Origin: Veillonella sp.
GTDB taxonomy: Bacteria > Bacillota_C > Negativicutes > Veillonellales > Veillonellaceae
DNA length: 36,258 bases
Assembly: GCA_018367495.1 (NCBI GenBank)
Contig: JAGZGB010000008.1
Span: 1-36,258, forward strand
Direction of reading: 5' to 3'
The translations under genes and the position numbers were made by a program. How positions within the stretch are numbered: the first letter of the stretch is position 1; each line of letters opens with the position of its first letter. A model generated the notes under the pieces. That model was given only the letters and a program-made list of their open reading frames with translations. It was not told where the DNA came from and ran no database searches. This document shows positions 33,768-36,258 of this stretch, in pieces.

Positions 33768-34910
33768 TTATTTATTGAAAGCTTGTTCCAAATCCGCAAT
33801 CAAATCATCTGTATCTTCAATACCTACAGATAGACGCAATAAGCGACGTGTAATACCTTTGCGCTCTGCATCTTCAGGTTTTAAATCTGGATGTGTTTGT
33901 GTTACAGGGTAGGTCAACAAGGACTCTGTACCACCAAGACTTTCAGCGAATTGAATAAGCTTAATGCCTTCTAATACTTTTTTGGCAGTTTCTTCGCTAT
34001 CTACTTCAAAGGACAACATGCCTCCAAAGCCTGTAGTTTGGGCTTTATTGATTTCATAGCCTGGATGTTCTGGAAGGCCAGGGAATAATACCTTTGTAAC
34101 CTTAGGTTGCTTTTTGAGCCATTCTGCAAGAGCAATGGCATTCTTTTGGTGTTGTTCCATGCGAAGTGCCAATGTTTTAACACCACGGATAACGAGCCAA
34201 CTATCCATAGCGGATAGGCAAGCACCTACGGTTTTGTATGTGAAGCGCAGTTTCGCAGCCAATCCATCGTCGTTTACAATGGTAAAACCAGAAATAACAT
34301 CATGATGACCGCTGATGAATTTTGTACCACTATGTAAAACAATATCAGCCCCCAAATTCAATGGTTGTTGGAAATATGGGCTCAAGAAAGTATTATCGAT
34401 GATTACTAGTGTATTACGCTCGTGAGCCAATGCACAAAGTGCACGAATATCAGTAATCTCCATCATAGGGTTTGTAGGTGTTTCAATATATACAGCCTTT
34501 GTATTTGGTTTGAAAGCTGCTTTTACAGCATCAAGATCAGATGTACCAACATAGGTGAACTCAATGCCGTTTTGTTCGTAAATATTTGTAAACATACGGA
34601 TAGAACCACCGTATAAGTCATCGCCCAAAATAATGTGATCTCCAGGGGAGAATAGATGGAATACTGCGTCTACTGCAGCCATACCAGAAGAGAATGCCAA
34701 TGCATCTTTACCATCTTCAAGACCTGCAATCAATTGTTCCAAACGATCCCGTGTTGGATTAGATTCACGCGTATATTGATAACCTGTTGTATCACCTAAC
34801 TTTGGATGGGAAAATGTACTAGACATATAAATTGCAGGGGAGATTGCACCAGTGCTGTCTGGTCTACCGCTGCCATGAACGCATTTTGTATTAAATTTCA
34901 TTCCATTCAA
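33768..34910 (-). CDS. Cystathionine gamma-synthase / beta-lyase (trans-sulfuration PLP enzyme)
   Basis: A 380-residue trans-sulfuration enzyme. Segments in order are KFNTKCVHGSGRPD, GYQYTRESNPTRD, ALAFSSGMAAVDAVF, DNTFLSPYFQQPL, the PLP lysine in LHSGTKFISGHHDVISG, and ESLLTYPVTQTH. Synthase, beta-lyase and gamma-lyase activities cannot be told apart from these motifs. With MetA (acetyl) and PatB nearby, either direction of cysteine-homocysteine conversion is plausible. GAGGAG lies 4 bases before the ATG at 34910; a second ATG at 34901 is an alternative. It is the first gene of metB/C-patB-metA. Confidence 0.9.
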   Translation of the reverse strand: MNGMKFNTKCVHGSGRPDSTGAISPAIYMSSTFSHPKLGDTTGYQYTRESNPTRDRLEQLIAGLEDGKDALAFSSGMAAVDAVFHLFSPGDHIILGDDLYGGSIRMFTNIYEQNGIEFTYVGTSDLDAVKAAFKPNTKAVYIETPTNPMMEITDIRALCALAHERNTLVIIDNTFLSPYFQQPLNLGADIVLHSGTKFISGHHDVISGFTIVNDDGLAAKLRFTYKTVGACLSAMDSWLVIRGVKTLALRMEQHQKNAIALAEWLKKQPKVTKVLFPGLPEHPGYEINKAQTTGFGGMLSFEVDSEETAKKVLEGIKLIQFAESLGGTESLLTYPVTQTHPDLKPEDAERKGITRRLLRLSVGIEDTDDLIADLEQAFNK

Positions 34911-34937
34911 CTCCTCATATTTGTATACAATATATTA

Positions 34938-34967
34938 ATTATAAAAGTAGACAATGACTAAGGTCAA
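34938..34967 (-). promoter_or_regulatory. Promoter of the metB/C-patB-metA operon
   Basis: On the minus strand TTGACC (34967-34962), an 18-bp spacer and TATAAT (34943-34938). The leader of about 20 nt is too short for a riboswitch, so any methionine control would need a repressor. Confidence 0.7.
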
Positions 34968-34974
34968 TAAAAAT

Positions 34975-34999
34975 GGGCACTCATACTGCATGAGTACCC
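34975..34999 (-). terminator. Terminator of the ECF-S-like gene
   Basis: Ten-base arms (34975-34984, 34990-34999) with one wobble or mismatched pair and loop ACTGC, followed on the minus strand by ATTTTTATT. It lies 55 bases after the gene and directly ahead of the met operon promoter. Confidence 0.78.
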
Positions 35000-35053
35000 T
35001 TAAAAAGTCATATCTATTTTGAATGGCTTGCCATAACTCCAAGTTAAGTTAGC

Positions 35054-35557
35054 CTAATTTTTTATGCGTTTTGTAATAAGTAACGCCAAAACAATGCCCA
35101 AAGAAGATGTTACTAGCTGTGGCCAACTAGATACAAATAACATAGTATTTACAATCTTCGGTGGAAATTGAAATAGAGAAAAGAACAAGGAATATCCTCC
35201 AAAGAGAACACCTGCTTTTACCAAGGCCGCCACGATAATGAGCAATACCTTCGGTTTATGTTGTAACCAGTACGCCACAAATACATAGGCAGTCGTGCCG
35301 AGAGCGGTAATCAAAATGAACGGTGGCAATGGCAACATACCTTGTAAATGTGCTACCACTGGCGCAATCCAAGCAATAACAAGACCATTTTTCCAACCAT
35401 AGCGCCATGTGGCTAATACAAACGTAGCAGATGTAATAGAACCGATAAGGAACATGCTCACCTGATTAGGAATAAATGGAAAAATGAGACGCAAACTTTG
35501 CGCCAATAAGGCTACAGCCAATAATAGGCCGGTGCCCGTAATAGACTTTGTGGACAT
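35054..35557 (-). CDS. Six-helix membrane protein, ECF S-component-like
   Basis: A 167-residue, very hydrophobic protein with about five or six membrane helices and a short basic C-terminus (LLITKRIKN). Length, topology and the N-terminal GLLLAVALLAQSLRLIFPF resemble substrate-binding S components of ECF vitamin transporters, but I cannot name the ligand. GGAGG lies 5 bases before the ATG. No known riboswitch core is visible in the 270-base upstream region, only a tiny frame at 35618-35644. Position ahead of the methionine genes may hint at a sulfur-related substrate; this is a guess. Confidence 0.6.
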   Translation of the reverse strand: MSTKSITGTGLLLAVALLAQSLRLIFPFIPNQVSMFLIGSITSATFVLATWRYGWKNGLVIAWIAPVVAHLQGMLPLPPFILITALGTTAYVFVAYWLQHKPKVLLIIVAALVKAGVLFGGYSLFFSLFQFPPKIVNTMLFVSSWPQLVTSSLGIVLALLITKRIKN

Positions 35558-35617
35558 AAGAACCTCCTACTATACGATATAGATTTTTCAAGAGGTACCT
35601 ACCTCATACAAAATCGA

Positions 35618-35644
35618 CTACACCACACACGCTGATGCAGACAT
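35618..35644 (-). CDS. Possible 8-codon leader peptide
   Basis: ATG at 35644 encodes MSASACVV and a TAG stop. GGAGG sits 11 bases upstream (wide but usable), and the start region lies in a hairpin (CTGATG/GCATCAG). It precedes the ECF-S-like gene by 60 bases. One Cys codon and two consecutive Val codons are the only notable content, so it may be chance. Confidence 0.25.
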   Translation of the reverse strand: MSASACVV

Positions 35645-35750
35645 AATAATAAAAACCTCCATCAGAAAATTCAGATAAGAAATTTACTATTACAACACTA
35701 TTATATTGATTTTCCTAGATTTGTCGAGTTCTGTTGAATATTTCCATTTC

Positions 35751-35838
35751 AGGATAAAAAGAAGCCGCATTGTATCTACTAAGCGACTTGCAGCGAATGG
35801 AGCGCAAGGAGATACAATGCGGCGGAGCACTTTATCCT
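35751..35838 (-). terminator. Long hairpin at the end of the DASS transporter gene, copy 2 of the conserved-core hairpin
   Basis: An outer 8-bp pairing (35751-35758 with 35831-35838) surrounds perfect 14-bp arms (35764-35777 with 35810-35823). The 32-nt head reads ACTAAGCGA, an inner stem CTTGC/GCAAG, and an apical loop ending in GGAGC. The transporter stop codon lies inside the 3' outer arm. TTCTTTTTATCC follows in the minus direction, so it probably terminates that gene. The head matches the hairpin at 2221-2291 in layout and core bases. Confidence 0.75.
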
Positions 35839-36258
35839 AAAAGTGGCATTACGAACTGAATCCATGGAATCCCCACCACGATAAAGATCGCAAGGTAGAT
35901 AATCCCAAAGATAGCGCCTAATTTCCAGAATTCAGGACCTTTGTTATAGCCACTAGCAAACCAAATTGGGCTGTGACCAGTACCATATGGAGTTAGGATA
36001 CCCATAATACCCATTGGTACTAACAAAATTAACATAACTTGAGCTGGATCAACACCAGGAATTTGAAGAATTAGAGTAGCAAACAAGCCTACCATGGCTG
36101 TTACATAAGCAGTGCCAGAAGCAAAGAAGTAACGAAGTAAGCAGAATGCTAACAACAAGCCAAGAACTGCCATTGTAGGATCTAAAGAAACCAAAGAACC
36201 ACCAGCAGATTTAGCAAGCCATTCCAAGAAACCTACATTTTTAAGGCCAGAAGCCATA
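35832..36258 (-). CDS. DASS-family anion transporter, C-terminal part
   Basis: At least 141 codons of a gene that continues beyond the right edge. Four hydrophobic helices are visible. The segment TPYGTGHSPIWFASGYNKG followed by EFWKLGAIFGIIYLAIF is characteristic of the last helices of divalent anion:sodium symporter (DASS/SLC13, CitT-like) permeases. Substrates in this family include citrate, tartrate, malate, succinate and sulfate; which applies cannot be told from this fragment. The first Met seen is probably internal. Confidence 0.8.
   Translation of the reverse strand, partial: MASGLKNVGFLEWLAKSAGGSLVSLDPTMAVLGLLLAFCLLRYFFASGTAYVTAMVGLFATLILQIPGVDPAQVMLILLVPMGIMGILTPYGTGHSPIWFASGYNKGPEFWKLGAIFGIIYLAIFIVVGIPWIQFVMPLLG

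Overview
The window looks like a chromosome segment of a Veillonella-type bacterium (Negativicutes: diderm Firmicutes). This is inferred from low-GC, strongly Shine-Dalgarno-led genes with Firmicutes gene orders (cdaA-cdaR ... glmM ... glmS ribozyme), together with a complete purine-type molybdenum hydroxylase operon, cobinamide salvage, ECF-type vitamin uptake and trans-sulfuration/sulfhydrylation genes. I found no phage, insertion sequence, CRISPR array, tRNA or rRNA. Most genes lie on the minus strand.

Layout. 1-90: a glmS ribozyme on the minus strand, cut by the window edge; glmS itself should lie to the left. 345-1802: a plus-strand secreted beta-helix protein without an outer-membrane barrel. 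It sits between the ribozyme and glmM. 2355-7477 (minus): cdaA-cdaR, a COG2509 flavoprotein and glmM, linking c-di-AMP synthesis to the first steps of UDP-GlcNAc synthesis. 7575-14460 (minus): an operon of about 7 kb encoding a three-subunit xanthine-dehydrogenase-like enzyme, followed by yqeC, a mocA-like gene, yqeB and a split xdhC. This is the maturation set associated with selenium-dependent molybdenum hydroxylases. 14612-17954: queG (plus) converging on mscS-dacF-yfbR (minus). 18119-22398: cbiZ (plus) converging on asparaginase, with nadE and pncB (NAD synthesis/salvage) beyond it. 22716-24164: pepD. 24594-27812 (plus): a metal-handling operon of a CobW GTPase, a CobW-permease fusion and a TIGR03943/YcgQ-like protein. 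27978-28646: bioY with a BirA-like operator. 28880-29743: an exported PepSY protein with a long CA-rich structured 3' region. 29984-34910 (minus): methionine/cysteine genes in transcription order metB/C-like, patB-like, metA, metY. 35054-36258: an ECF-S-like membrane protein and the 3' end of a DASS-family anion transporter.

How the parts fit. MetA carries the Glu111 signature of acetyl-CoA use, which matches the O-acetylhomoserine sulfhydrylase MetY; the PLP lyases supply trans-sulfuration. The hydroxylase structural genes and maturation factors overlap or nearly abut, so they are probably one transcript.

The most unusual signals are: two long hairpins, 33 kb apart, with unrelated stems but a shared internal core (2221-2291 and 35751-35838); the CobW-permease fusion; a His-Glu in place of the His-Asp motif in YfbR; the split XdhC; and the structured CA-rich tail after the PepSY gene. 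All assignments come from reading the sequence without database searches.
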